Source of the DNA: Nicotiana tabacum
Lineage: Eukaryota > Streptophyta > Magnoliopsida > Solanales > Solanaceae
Reading direction: 5' to 3'
NCBI RefSeq assembly: GCF_000715075.1
Contig: NC_134089.1
Coordinates: 70,352,697-70,416,696 of the forward strand
Length of the DNA stretch: 64,000 nt
Shown: positions 35,212 through 45,417 of the stretch, in pieces
Layout of the letters: each line of letters opens with the position of its first letter
Position numbering within the stretch: the stretch's first letter is position 1
The notes under the pieces: model-generated
Seen by the model: the letters and a program-made list of their open reading frames with translations, nothing else
The model's database searches: none
Told to the model about the DNA's origin: nothing
Position numbers and translations under genes: made by a program

Positions 35212-35602
35212 AAGGGCAAATTGAGCCCAAGGTTTATTGGTCCCTTTGAGGTGTTGTGACATATTGGGGAGGTTGCTTATAAGCTTGCCTTACCTCCCAG
35301 CTTGGCAGAAGTTCATCCGGTATTTCATGTTTCGATGCTCTGGAGGTATCACGGTGATCCGTCGCATGTGTTGGATTTCAGTTCAGTCCAGCTGGACAAG
35401 GATCTATCTTATGTTGAGCAGCTAGTGGCTATATTAGATAGGCCAGTTCGAAAGCTAAGGTCAAAGAGTATTGCATCAGTAAAGGTTCAGTGGCGGGGTC
35501 AGCTGGTCGAGTAGGCGACTTGGGAGACCGAGTAGGATATACGAAGTCGTTACCCTCATATTTTTACCACTTTAGGCATGTCTCTATGCTCGTTCGAGGA
35601 TG
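35212..35602 (+). pseudogene. pol: C-terminal end of pol of C, with chromodomain
   Basis: The frame reads GKLSPRFIGPFEVL (with a stop), then IGEVAYKLALPPSLAEVHPV, MLWRYHGDPSHVLDF and the chromodomain VAILDRPVRKLRSKSIASVK...WRGQLVE. Stops occur near 35512 and in the last 60 bp. Chromodomains direct integration to particular chromatin, and their presence places C in the chromoviruses. It lies just before the polypurine tract. Confidence 0.85.
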
Positions 35603-35614
35603 AACGAATATTTT

Positions 35615-35627
35615 AAGAGGGGGAGGA
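35615..35627 (+). other. Polypurine tract of C
   Basis: aagagggggagga immediately precedes the LTR start TGTAATGACC. Confidence 0.85.
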
Positions 35628-37252
35628 TGTAATGACCCGACTGATCGTTTTGATAATTAACGCCCCGATCCCCTATTAACTATTTTCCCCGTGTTTATTT
35701 CTGCTTTGTGGTTTGCTGGGAAGATTCATTTTGAGTTTCGGGGTGTTTTGGAATATTTAGTCCCTAAATGAGAGCTTAAGCTTAAGAATTTGGACTGTAG
35801 TTGGAACGGTATGAAGACGGCCTCAGAATGGAATTTTGTCGATTTAGTTAGTTACATTGGGTGATTTTGGGCTTAGGGGTGTGTTCGGATTGGGTTTTGG
35901 AGGTGCATATCTTATTTAGACTTGAAATGTTGAAAGTTGAATTTTGAAGTTTCCGGATCGATAGTGAGATTTTGATATCGGGGTCGGAATCCAATTTTGA
36001 CAGTTGGAATAGTTCTGTAGTGTTGAACGTGACTTGTGTGCAAACTTTGAGGCCAATCAGACATGGTTTGGTTGTTTTCGGCATAGGTTGTATAATTCTT
36101 GAGATTTTAAGTTCATTAGGCTTGGATTGGAGGGTGATTCATTGTTTTAGCATTGTTTGATGTGTTTTGAGGGTTCGATTGAGTCTGTATGATGTTTTAG
36201 GATTGGTTGGTATGTTTGGTTGAGGTCTCGGGGGCCTCGGGTGAGTTTCAGATGGTTAACAAAATTGAATTTGGACTTGGGCAATTTCTAAAATTTTGTT
36301 GAACCTGTTGTTTTTGCACCTGTGGATATTGGACCGCAGGTGCGGTGCTGCATAAGCGATTTGGCAACTGTAGATGTGGTATGAGGTTGAAGGCTGCTGG
36401 TTGCAGATGCGGCTCAAAGACCGCAGAAACGGGAGCACATCTGCGAGGAATGGAGCGTAGGTGCGGTGCCTAGGGGTTTAATGAAATTTCACAGGTGCGG
36501 GTCCCCAGCCATAGAAGCGGGACCGCAACAGCGTCCCCATGACCGAAGATGCGGTAATCGCTGGGCAGAAATATGAAACTTCGAGGGTTTGAGTTCATAA
36601 CTTCTAAAATCGATTTTAAGCTCGGAAGAGGGCGATTTCTTGAGATTTTGAAGGATAACTAATGGGTAACGAATTCTAACTCTAATTTGGTTATAATACA
36701 TTAATCTATTGTTATTGTTCTCATCTAATTTTGGATTTAGGGTGAAAATTAGGAAAATTTGAGAAAAGTTCTTAGGCCTAATTTTGGGATATTGATCGAG
36801 ATTTTGGTATCGTATTTGAGTGAATTTGGTATGGCTAGACTCGTGAGTGAATGGGTGTTCATAATCCGTAAATTTTACCCGATTCTGAGACGTGGGCCCG
36901 AGGAGAATTTTTTGGCATTTTTTCTATTTTCTTGCCTTAGCTCCGATTTCATTAGCTAAATTAGTTGTTTGTAGTATTATTTACGTTATGTAATTGATTT
37001 GATTAGATTTGGGACACTTAGAGTTGGATACTCATGGCAAGAGCGTGATATTAAATTGATTTTTGAGCTAGTTCGAGGTAAGTGGCATGCCTAACCTTGT
37101 GTGGGGGAACTCCCCTTAGGATTTTGGTACTGTTGTTATGTGAATGTTGTGTACGTGAGATGACAAGTGCGTACATGTGCTAATTATTGAAAAAACCCCA
37201 TTTTTATTAAGTAAATATCTATGTTTTCTTTTAATTGAGCAATATTAGTATT
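35628..37252 (+). repeat. Truncated 3' LTR of C
   Basis: Aligns with the first ~1.6 kb of the 28733-31365 LTR, including the short-dyad cluster (36320-36560). It breaks off after agcaatattagta, where copia sequence begins. The R/U5 part is missing. Confidence 0.8.
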
Positions 37253-37290
37253 GAGAAGAGTATCCCAAAAAGATTCCTTCACACTCTTGG
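37253..37290 (-). pseudogene. Copia integrase scrap left of element B
   Basis: On the minus strand it continues the copia reading frame found at 47758-47863 (the GIFLGYSS block, with a one-base deletion). It ends in cttgg, the left target duplication of B. The rest of copia pol (RT, RNase H, 3' LTR) is missing at the junction with LTR C. Confidence 0.75.
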
Positions 37291-38051
37291 TGTTTACCGT
37301 GAAAATGGTAACAATAGTTAAATTTGTAAATGGGATTCTAAAAATACGTAATCTATTTTTATACTAGTTGTTAGAGCAAACGATGCTAGGAATATGAAGT
37401 TTAATGATGGAATGCAAGCCAAAACGAGGTAGTGATCAAACTGAGGGGCTTACTGCCATGGATTCGGGCTGGTCAACAAAGGACCTCGGGGTCGATACCT
37501 GAGCTCGATCTCGAGCTATCAGGGGTAGTCGGGAAGGGGATAAAAGTTAAGATACGATTAAACAAGTCTCTTTATGGCCATTACCAAGTAATAAATGAAG
37601 AACAAGTAGGAGAAAATTGAATGCCAAAGTGGCCTCGAGCCAATAAGAACGAGCGAGTTAGAGAGAAAAGGGAGGGAGAGAGAGATATTATTGATCTTGT
37701 GGAGAAATGGTTGGAGCAACATCAGCCCTTTACAAAGTGGCATGGATTCCCCTTATATAGGAGAGGGAATACAAAATAGTACAGAGTGCATTAAATGTAA
37801 AGATACGGGGATGGGATGGCTAGACACGGTGCTAGGGTTTGCTGATTCTAGTTGCTCGCCTCAGGAATCCCCCGTCCTCGGTACCTTTGTTAGGTCGCAG
37901 AAAAATTCCCCATCCTCAGAATCTTTACTGGGTCGCGGAAGAACCTCGAAGGAGGGAGATCGATCGTAATCTTGCATCCTAGAGATGTTGATATAACTCC
38001 CCGAATGTACCTTAGCGGCCAAAATTGATGCATCTGATTTCACTGCATACA
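37291..38051 (-). repeat. 3' LTR of B (761 bp)
   Basis: The minus strand starts TGTATGCAGTGAAATC at 38051 and ends GGTAAACA at 37291. A TATA box (TATATAAGG) lies near 37751-37759. Next to it on the inner side is ggaaatgcggaga, the polypurine tract. Confidence 0.85.
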
Positions 38052-38057
38052 GATAGT

Positions 38058-38070
38058 CTCCGCATTTCCT
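38058..38070 (-). other. Polypurine tract of B
   Basis: The minus strand reads aggaaatgcggagactatc and then the LTR TGTATGC. The same arrangement occurs in G. Confidence 0.7.
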
Positions 38071-38253
38071 AGTGTGAAGTAATAGGAAACGATACTGAAC
38101 CGACATCTCGAGGTCATTATTGCCGTGACTTCAACCGTCTAATAGCATTAAATGCCATGACCTAGAGAATTGTGCAAGGCCACCGTCAGATGCAGTAATC
38201 GAGGAACCCACGAACTGCCATCAACTCGTCCTTTCTGCTTCCCCAGCGATTCC

Positions 38254-38260
38254 TATAAAT
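38254..38260 (+). promoter_or_regulatory. TATA box of antisense ORF 1 in B
   Basis: TTCCTATAAATGC lies 117 bp before the MARTSR start codon. The same TATAAAT motif and spacing class occur before the homologous ORF of G, on the strand opposite to gag. Confidence 0.6.
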
Positions 38261-39055
38261 GCACCGATTGCTAGATACTTCCCATTTTCACCCAACATAC
38301 AAGCCCGCGAGTCAAAACTTTGTATTTGCCACTCTTTCATCTTTTTATAGAAGGATTTTTACCATTGACATGGCTAGGACTTCTAGGACGGTTCCTCAAT
38401 GGAACGACATCGCATCGTCGCCCCGATCACCTAGGGAAGAAACTAGATCGATTCCCCCTTTGAAACAATTTACCCTACCTAATCTCGACATATCAGAGAA
38501 TTTTGATGTCGATACTACTTCATCTATGCTGGGCCAGTGTGAGCATGTTTCTCAATTTGTTAGCATTGTGACCGATATTAGCAAGGTGAGGGAGGCTGCC
38601 GATGGAGGAAGGTAGTGGATGTGGAGATTCCCTATCCCAATGATAATATTACTAACTTCAATCCTGGCTTCCTTTATGTATACACTTAGCCATTCAACTT
38701 GGGCCCCGATAAATCCATCGAGTCTCTTCCCCTGGAGATCGACCAGGTTATTCTTGACTTCTGCGACCGATTCCAAGTGACACTTGGTCAGATCTACCCT
38801 TCTTTTTGGAGGATAGTGTTGATGCTTAGACATTTCACCGAAGGGGTTGAAGGTGAGGTTTTTACCCTTAATCATCTGATCGGAATGTACAACCCTCGAC
38901 TGTATCGAGGCTTAATCAGGCTTCACCATCGGTCCTAAAAATATTTTTCTATGAGGAAAAGGACCTCGGATGGATGAACAGGTTTATCCGAGTGAGGACC
39001 TCGGATATCATCCCGGCCTAGAGGTTTCCCTTTTTGGAGAGGTGGAACACCCGAC

Positions 39056-39130
39056 GTAAGCGATTTTCCCTTTAGCCGCTTTTCGACTATTCTCCCGTTT
39101 GACATAATAATCTCTTTTTGTTTTCTGTAG
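39056..39130 (+). other. Intron in antisense ORF 1 of B
   Basis: Donor GTAAGCGATT and acceptor TTTTCTGTAG, 75 bp, after a coding context resembling FLERWNT. The second ORF has an intron at the matching place (about 41967-42040). Confidence 0.65.
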
Positions 39131-40254
39131 CCGCTGCTTGGCAACCGGAGATGGTCCTAGATTTGTCGAGATGGATTGGGAGGTTTAGCGAGAAATTCTC
39201 ATACCGGACTGGATAAGAAGCGTTGGGTGGCCAAAAATAATGGTGAGGTTCCTTACCGCCTATGCTTCGAAATTTATGATTCCTTCTAAGCCCTTAGCGA
39301 AAGGGTATTGCAGTTATTGTGATGGTGCAGGTCTTGGAGAGAATATGCAGATGACGCTGCCCCTTGATGGTGAAGAAGGGGCCTTAGAGCCCGACACGAG
39401 CAAGAAAAGGAAAAGTATGGTTGTCGTTGTCCGTCCGGCGGCAAAGAAAACTAGGTCATTCGGGCGTTAAGCCACTGCCCGGGCTGCTGCTCTAACCTCA
39501 GGGTCAAATACTAATACAGAAGGAGAGGATGATAATGGAAGACCATTAAGGAGGATAACGAGATCGAGTGCGAGAGACTTGCAGGTGCCCCGGTCGAAGG
39601 CTGCTGAGTCCGGAATGGCTGGCTCCGATCAGGCTCGTGGGTTGGGGATCTTTGAGAAGGACGTTGATGTAGCTTTGAATCGCGTAGCCGGATTTGATGC
39701 AGCTTCTGCCAGGGGGACTGCTGGCATTGATCTTGAGGGATTGGAGCTCGGGGCCTTCCAGGAACGTGGGTTGCCACTTGGAGAAATTGGCGAACTAAAT
39801 GACTTTATTTCAATCTTTCCAGTTTCATCAGGGGAACTGCGAGATGCCCATGGGATGATTGGCGCCATAGCTGGGACTCCTCCCAAAGGGGGGACTTTAT
39901 TGCCAACATCTTCGATGGCGTTATCGATAGAGAAGATCTTGACATTCCTGGTGCCTTAAAGTGGCGGAGAAGTCCATGCAGTAGGTGATAGTCATTCCTC
40001 GTGCATTTCTTTCGTCCTCAAGCATCATTCGTCGTCTTTCTAACCGTTCTGTTGTGCCGCAGTGTAAGGAGATGTACGACCATGCCATCCTCCTGCTCCG
40101 CGGGGAGCTTTCTTATCACGAAAAGGAGCGTAAGAAAGTTACTTCGAAGCTGCAGGATTCAGAGGCTCGCTCTGCCTGGGGAGATAAGGAGCTGGGAGAA
40201 CTTCGGGCCGCTTTGGAGACGGCACTTCGGGAGAAGGCCAATCTTACTGCTCAG

Positions 40255-40343
40255 GTATTTTTCCTTGCTCATACCCGACCTTTTACCTTGTATTCACATA
40301 TGTTCTGTATTCATATATTCATTGGTTTTCCCTTCTTCTGTAG
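40255..40343 (+). other. Intron in antisense ORF 1 of B
   Basis: GCTCAG/GTATTT donor and CTTCTTCTGTAG/GTCGAG acceptor, 89 bp. The coiled-coil frame is open on both sides. The G copy has a donor at the same position (GAGCAG/GTAATT). Confidence 0.7.
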
Positions 40344-40760
40344 GTCGAGCAGAGTGGCCCGTGGATTAATCAGTTGAATGCGGAAATCTCCGAGCTGAGT
40401 AAGTGAAATGAAATAGTGGCCAAGGAGTTGGTGGTATCCCGAGATCTTCTCATGGATACTCACAGGGAGATTACTGCTTTGGCCGCGGCTAAGTCCAAGG
40501 TCGAACGAGATCCTGCTACTTATCGGGAGGATGCGGCCACAGCGCATATAATGGCTCATGACATATCCATGGTTATTGAGGAGAAACTATCCCAAGATAT
40601 CAAGCATGCTAAGGTGGAGGTGAGGAGAGGGACCCTGGAGGAACTCGGGGCTAGAGGCATCGACCCGTCAGCTGATCTTAAGGAGGCCTGTGCAGTGGAA
40701 GAAAGATTGGCGCTTTTGATTGCCCCTGATAAGAGCGAAGACAATAGTGATGAGGAGTAG

Positions 40761-41323
40761 TCTCCGAATCCTTTTTTGTATGCCTTCCCTTTTCCTTTGT
40801 ATGCTGCCGCCCGAGAAATGGACAGTGTAAAGAAATTTTTTCTTTTTGTCAATGTATAAAAGGAGCTTTCATTCTATCGGACCTTCTCCTTACCTTTTGA
40901 TTTTGCATTCCGGTGTCGGCCCTTCGGAGCCTGCTCTTTGGACAAACCGGAGCCCTGAAGCTGGTCGTGTCCCGAGGTTGAATTAACAGCATCTCTCGAA
41001 CTAATGTTTATGACGTCAGGGGTCTCCTGAGGTCCCGCAGTTTTCTCAATCACTGTGGGAGCCAAAGTGATTCCGCCAGTACACTCCCCAAGGAGAGGGT
41101 GACGTTAACGCGGCCAGAATTAATTGGCCATCTTGGGTAAGCGGGCAATTGTTGCTTTACCCCTATATATTTGCTCATCTACCTCTTAAGTGGCGATTTT
41201 GCAGTTCTTGATAAGCCTATCTCTTTTGTAGAGCCTGGCGCTTTGTGCTAGTACTTCTGCTTTCCTGTTTCAGGAAATCTTTTGCCCAGATCCTCACCTT
41301 CTCCCCCTTATTCTGCCATAGTC
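40761..41323 (+). other. Spacer between the two antisense ORFs of B
   Basis: Non-coding. A TATATAT stretch at 41163-41169 and pyrimidine-rich tcttttgtag and cctgtttcag acceptor-like sites near 41230 and 41273 suggest a promoter and leader intron for the second ORF. This is a suggestion only. Confidence 0.4.
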
Positions 41324-42486
41324 ATGGCTACTGCTTCGATGCATGATCATCGGATGGAGGGGAGTCTCTCCTGTGCTCCACATTTGGTCGGGAGAGCGAG
41401 GCTAGGGGTGCCCTGCCTTGAGGAGGGTTGTCATACCAGGAAAACCACCCAATGTTCCGGTCCATCAAGAGCATGTTTCGAATATCATTTCATCGATGAG
41501 GTAGGAAACCCCGAGATGATCAAAAAAGAATGCGGATGGGGAGAAGTTGTAATTTTGCAAGTATCTTCCCCCGAGGAGAGTGTCATGACATATGTAGAGG
41601 GATTCTTGAGCATATGTATTCATGTTCTTGCGCCAAGTTCCCCGGACCGGGTCGTGTTTGATTTTTGTAGAAGGTATCAAGTACGTTGGCACAGGTTAAT
41701 CCCTTTCTTTGGAGAATAGTGCAGTCAATGAGATATTTTGCTGACAAGGTCGGGATAGAATTTACCCACAACCACCTCGTTAGGTTGTACCGGCCATTAC
41801 GCTATCGGGGCCTGATTACTCTTCAGCATCGATCCACCTGAGCTCCTATAATCGGTAGCGAGGAGGATGAGGACCATGGATGGATGAATCAGTTCATTCA
41901 AATCCGAACGACCGATGTTATCCCTGGAGAATTTTTGTCATTTCCTGAGAAATGGAACTTCACACATAAGTGCTTTATTTGAACTGCCTTTAACTCAACC
42001 TGAGGTTGGCCCAGTAACGATATCTTTCTATTCTTTATTTATAGGAACTCATTGGTCGCCTGGCGAGGTCCCTTATTTAGCCGAGTGGTCTCGTAAGCTA
42101 GTAGCTTGCTGATTTATGATAGGCGCTAGTGGAGAGATCTGTCAAAAAAGAGATGGGAGGCGAAGCATCATGGTAGGAGCCTCGCGTTCTATCTCCTAAG
42201 AGATGGCTTCCTTCTTGCCGTCTTATTTGATTTATTTGTTGCAGGTGTCGGGAGTCCTTTCGAGGCTAGGCCGAGTCCTCCGAGGGAAGAGGAGAGGTTG
42301 CTGGCCTCGGGTCCAAGGAGTGCCGGTAAAAGGAAAGATGTTTCGGGGTGCGAGAAGGCTCGTAGTGAGGCGACTTCTTCGCAACAGTTAAGGGGAAGCT
42401 ATTCGGTCGATCGGCAACCTTCCGGGAGTGGTACACCATCGTACGTTGCTTCGGCCTTCGGCGAGGCTCAACACTTTGGCCTTATG

Positions 42487-42564
42487 GTGAGTTTTGAATG
42501 CTGTAAGAATGTTCTGGCCCTGCGCTCCCCTTTTTTCTTTTATTTATTTGGCTTCTTTTCACAG
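42487..42564 (+). other. Intron in antisense ORF 2 of B
   Basis: CTTATG/GTGAGT donor and CTTCTTTTCACAG/GCC acceptor, 78 bp, with a pyrimidine-rich tract before the acceptor. Confidence 0.75.
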
Positions 42565-42734
42565 GCCTTCGACAGGCTTAAAGTCGAACTGCTTCGTTGC
42601 GAGGCCCGTTGCGGGAGGATCGAGATAGGGAGAAATCCCTCAAGCATCTTTGTGTGGCAAAGGAAAGCGAGCTCATCTTTTTACGTCATGAGGTGGACCG
42701 GAGCCGGGCCTGGGAGGCCCTCTTGGAGAAACAG

Positions 42735-42802
42735 GTACCCTACATTTCACGTTGGCCTACATTCCCTTTTTGTCTTATCGCCTTGATGTTTTGCTATTTC
42801 AG
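42735..42802 (+). other. Intron in antisense ORF 2 of B
   Basis: GAAACAG/GTACCC donor and TTTTGCTATTTCAG/TTGAAG acceptor, 68 bp. It joins two coiled-coil exons in frame. Confidence 0.75.
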
Positions 42803-43327
42803 TTGAAGAACAAGGCGAATGAGCTCGAACAACTCTGGGGTGAGGTTAGCAAAGACAAACGCGAATTCACCGAGTTGTAGGTGCATGTGAATGCCCATTT
42901 TGTGGCCAAAGAGAGGGCACAGGCCGGGGCTTCCGCTCTTGAGGCGCAAATTCAGACCGCCTATGCGAATGATTCTGCTCGGGCGAAGATGATCGCAGGA
43001 CTGTCATCCGAGCTTTTGAGGGCAAAAGCCTAGGCGGTGAATTTCCAGGCCGAGCTTGTGATGAACAATACCTGAGCGGAATAGAAAATAGCGGCTTATT
43101 CAAGAAGCGCTGCCTCTGCTAAAGCTGAGCTAAAGAAGACCCTCGATCGTGCAAACAATAGCAAGGAGTATATGAGGTGCATATATTGGAGGGAAATCCT
43201 CAAGGAGATTCATGGTTGGGGCTTCAATCTCTAGGAGGAGATCGAGCAAGCCAAAGTAGAGGAGTATGATGCCAAGTTCCTTCTGTCCGATGATGAGGAT
43301 GATGAGGAGGAGGCCACCAGACCATAG

Positions 43328-45417
43328 TTGCCGAAAAAGGGAGAACGTCTATTCCCTGCCTTCTTTATTGTGTATATAGCTTTCATTATATGTTGTAGGT
43401 TGAGATAGTGGTCCACCGCCAATATGTAAGAATAAGAGGGGGAACCCCATAATTTGTATCTTCTGCATTTCCGCCCGTCGGAGTTTCATTTGAGTTGATT
43501 CGACCTTGGATTGGCAAAAACCTCCGAACCCGCAATGTTGACCCGATATTTATTAGGTCGTCAATAGAGGCTTTCATTTTTTGCCCTTAGGCTTGCGTGC
43601 TTTAACCGTCTTCGGGTCCAGTCTCCGAGTCGGGATCTGACTAGAGCTTAATTTATCCTCAAGTTTTGCGTTTTCATGGGCAGGCGATAGTGGCTCTTAT
43701 GCCTTGGGTCGGAGCGACCTTTTATATATGTGGCCCTTAGGCATATGTAGTTAATTTTTTTGGATCCGGTCTCTGAATCGGGTTACGACTTGAGCTCATT
43801 TTAGTCCTCAAGTTTTCAATTTTCCAGCTGGCGACAATGGCTCTTACGCTGCTTGGTCGTTGAGACCTTTTGGTGTGCGGCCCAGAGGCTCATTTGGCTG
43901 GTGACAATGGCTCTTACGTTTTTTCCTGTGGGATTTTTTGTAGGCTTTGTTTTCCGCTCATTAAGGTCTTTTTGAAATGATTTTGCCTGACCCGTCGTAG
44001 GTTCTGGAAGAACCTCGATTTCAAGTCGTTAGCAGCGATGTTCGAGCACCTCGGAAGGTTCTTAGCTTGTAGGATGAGTAGCTCGAAGCCTTGTGATTTG
44101 GAGCTGATATGGTCCAAGCTCGTTTTTGCCTATTGAGGGAAGCCTGTTTTAACCGGTTCTTTATGAAGTATATTCGAAGTAATGGCCTGCGATTTTGGTA
44201 GCAACAGTCGGTCGTCCCTGAGTCGCGTTAACTTGGCTGGAACAGCCATATTGACCATAGTCATATGTGTTCGACTGAAGCCGTTTTTGATCCCAAGTAA
44301 TAGTGGTATACACCGAGGGTATGCCCTTTAGGGATTCTTACAAATGCGATGTATAGCCTAAACTTTGGGATTAAGTTTTACGCCTATAGTAAGGTCTTAC
44401 AAAATTTTTAGGCCTATTGAGATCTTACAGTTTGTCATGCCTGTTGAGGTCTTACAGTTTGTCATGCCTGTTGAGGTCTTACAGTTTGTTATGCCTGTTG
44501 AGGTCTTATAGTTTTTTGTTTCTATGTAGAATAGATCTGGTTACGCCGAGTCTGCCCACTCGGGGTCTTACAGTTTCAGGTTTTACAGTGCATGGCGATT
44601 GGTGACAGTCTCCGAGTCATCGAGTTTGCTTAGGCTCGAAGGCCATTATTCATGAGCTCGGAACTGCCTCGTTGGGGCATTATGATTTCGGAGTTTCGAC
44701 TCTAGGGTCGTGCGGGTACCAAATTGTTGACACTAAGTCTCCTAGTATTTTGGGACACATTCGGCCGAGGGATCCTTGTTGTGAGCATATTGAAATTCCC
44801 TTTTTTGGAGTACGAGATGCTGAAAGATATTCTTTATTGCTTGGCATAAATACACGTTGTTTTGTTGTTTTGATCTCAGCCCACGCGGGCGCGGCTCCTT
44901 GGACCGTTCGGTCTGGTGCACCATTTCACAATGGAGCTCCGTTTGTCATTTCCTGGAGTGGGGCTGGTTGTAGAGAAAGTCCCGCAGGCTCGCTGATTCC
45001 TTCTCGGGAAGTGTACGAGCGTTGCCTCATTAAAAACCACTACCAGTAAAAACCCATTTCGGGATAAAAAACCAATCAAAGGAAAAGAGTGCAACGGACA
45101 CTTTGAAGCGTTAGGGTCTTCGAGCCGGAGTGGCGTCCCGATTACCTTGGTCGTTGGCCTGCGTAAGAGTTGTCATGAAGTAGACGATGAAAAGAGGGAT
45201 GGGTGATTATACCTTGGTGGCGGCGGAGCACTCGAGTTCTGGTGCTTATTCGGCGGTAACTAAGTGGTCCTTTATTTGAATGCGTCTGGGGCGGCCATAA
45301 AAATATCATGTGGATGACGTGTTGGGGCTCATCTACTTTGTTCCTTTCAGCTATTTCTCCTTCTCACGATTGGTTTTTAGCCCGATTGCTGAGAAATTCC
45401 TAAAGGTGCCTGTTATC
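43328..45417 (-). other. Spacer of B between antisense ORFs and gag
   Basis: This is where pol would be expected, but I recognise no RT, RNase H, integrase or protease motif on either strand. Diverged repeats of a 'ctggcgacaatggctcttacg' type lie near 43680-43920, and a 27-bp repeat at 44411-44512. The part 44395-45130 aligns with B1 24290-25130. Confidence 0.55.
44411..44512. repeat. 27-bp minisatellite, about four copies
   Basis: Unit cctgttgaggtcttacagtt plus tgtcatg. It is a multiple of three, so a plus-strand frame reads a 9-residue repeat by accident. A shorter array is in B1 at 24311-24366. Confidence 0.9.

Larger units (their letters stand above)
28733..37252 (+). mobile_element. C: Tekay/Del-like chromovirus, internally deleted and interrupted by G
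   Basis: 5' LTR 28733-31365, primer site, gag remnant to 32431, then element G, then the end of pol with a chromodomain (35212-35602), polypurine tract, and 3' LTR from 35628 truncated at about 37252. Most of pol is absent. The candidate target duplication is gagga (28728-28732), but the other side is lost. Confidence 0.8.
38371..40760 (+). pseudogene. Antisense ORF 1 of B, intron-containing, PF04195-like with coiled coil
   Basis: Runs opposite to the element's gag. The first exon opens MARTSRTVPQWNDIASSPRS. After a one-base shift near 38615 comes the putative gypsy-type transposon domain (GFLYVYT, stop, PFNLGPD; IDQVILDFCDRFQVTLGQIY; NPRLYRGLIRL). An intron (39056-39130) follows. Then come a basic KKRKSMVVVVRPAAKKTRS stretch, possibly a nuclear signal, a coiled coil (40060-40250), an intron (40255-40343), more coil, and an acidic end DKSEDNSDEE at 40760. 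A probable intron ends at about 40063. A few stops break the frame. Function is unknown; the domain name derives only from occurrence in such elements. Confidence 0.65.
41324..43327 (+). pseudogene. Antisense ORF 2 of B, paralogue of ORF 1
   Basis: Begins MATASMHDHRMEGS. A PF04195-like region follows: FIDEVGNPEMIKKECGWGEV, VEGFLSICIHV and DRVVFDFCRRYQV, then a stop at 41719 and shifts. An intron with a mutated donor (ATAAGTGC, about 41967) ends at TTTATTTATAG/GAACTC. Another acceptor, TTGTTGCAG, is near 42244. Two clean introns are at 42487-42564 and 42735-42802. Between and after them a coiled coil is readable (SLKHLCVAKESELIFLRHEV, LKNKANELEQLWGEVSKDKR), and the acidic end is SDDEDDEEEATRP at 43327. 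It therefore shares the domain order and acidic tail of ORF 1 but is strongly diverged. Decayed; role unknown. Confidence 0.6.

Noticed and set aside
44417..44605. Frame with repeated LLRSYSLSC peptide
   Set aside because: Consequence of a 27-bp tandem repeat being divisible by three, not a protein signal.
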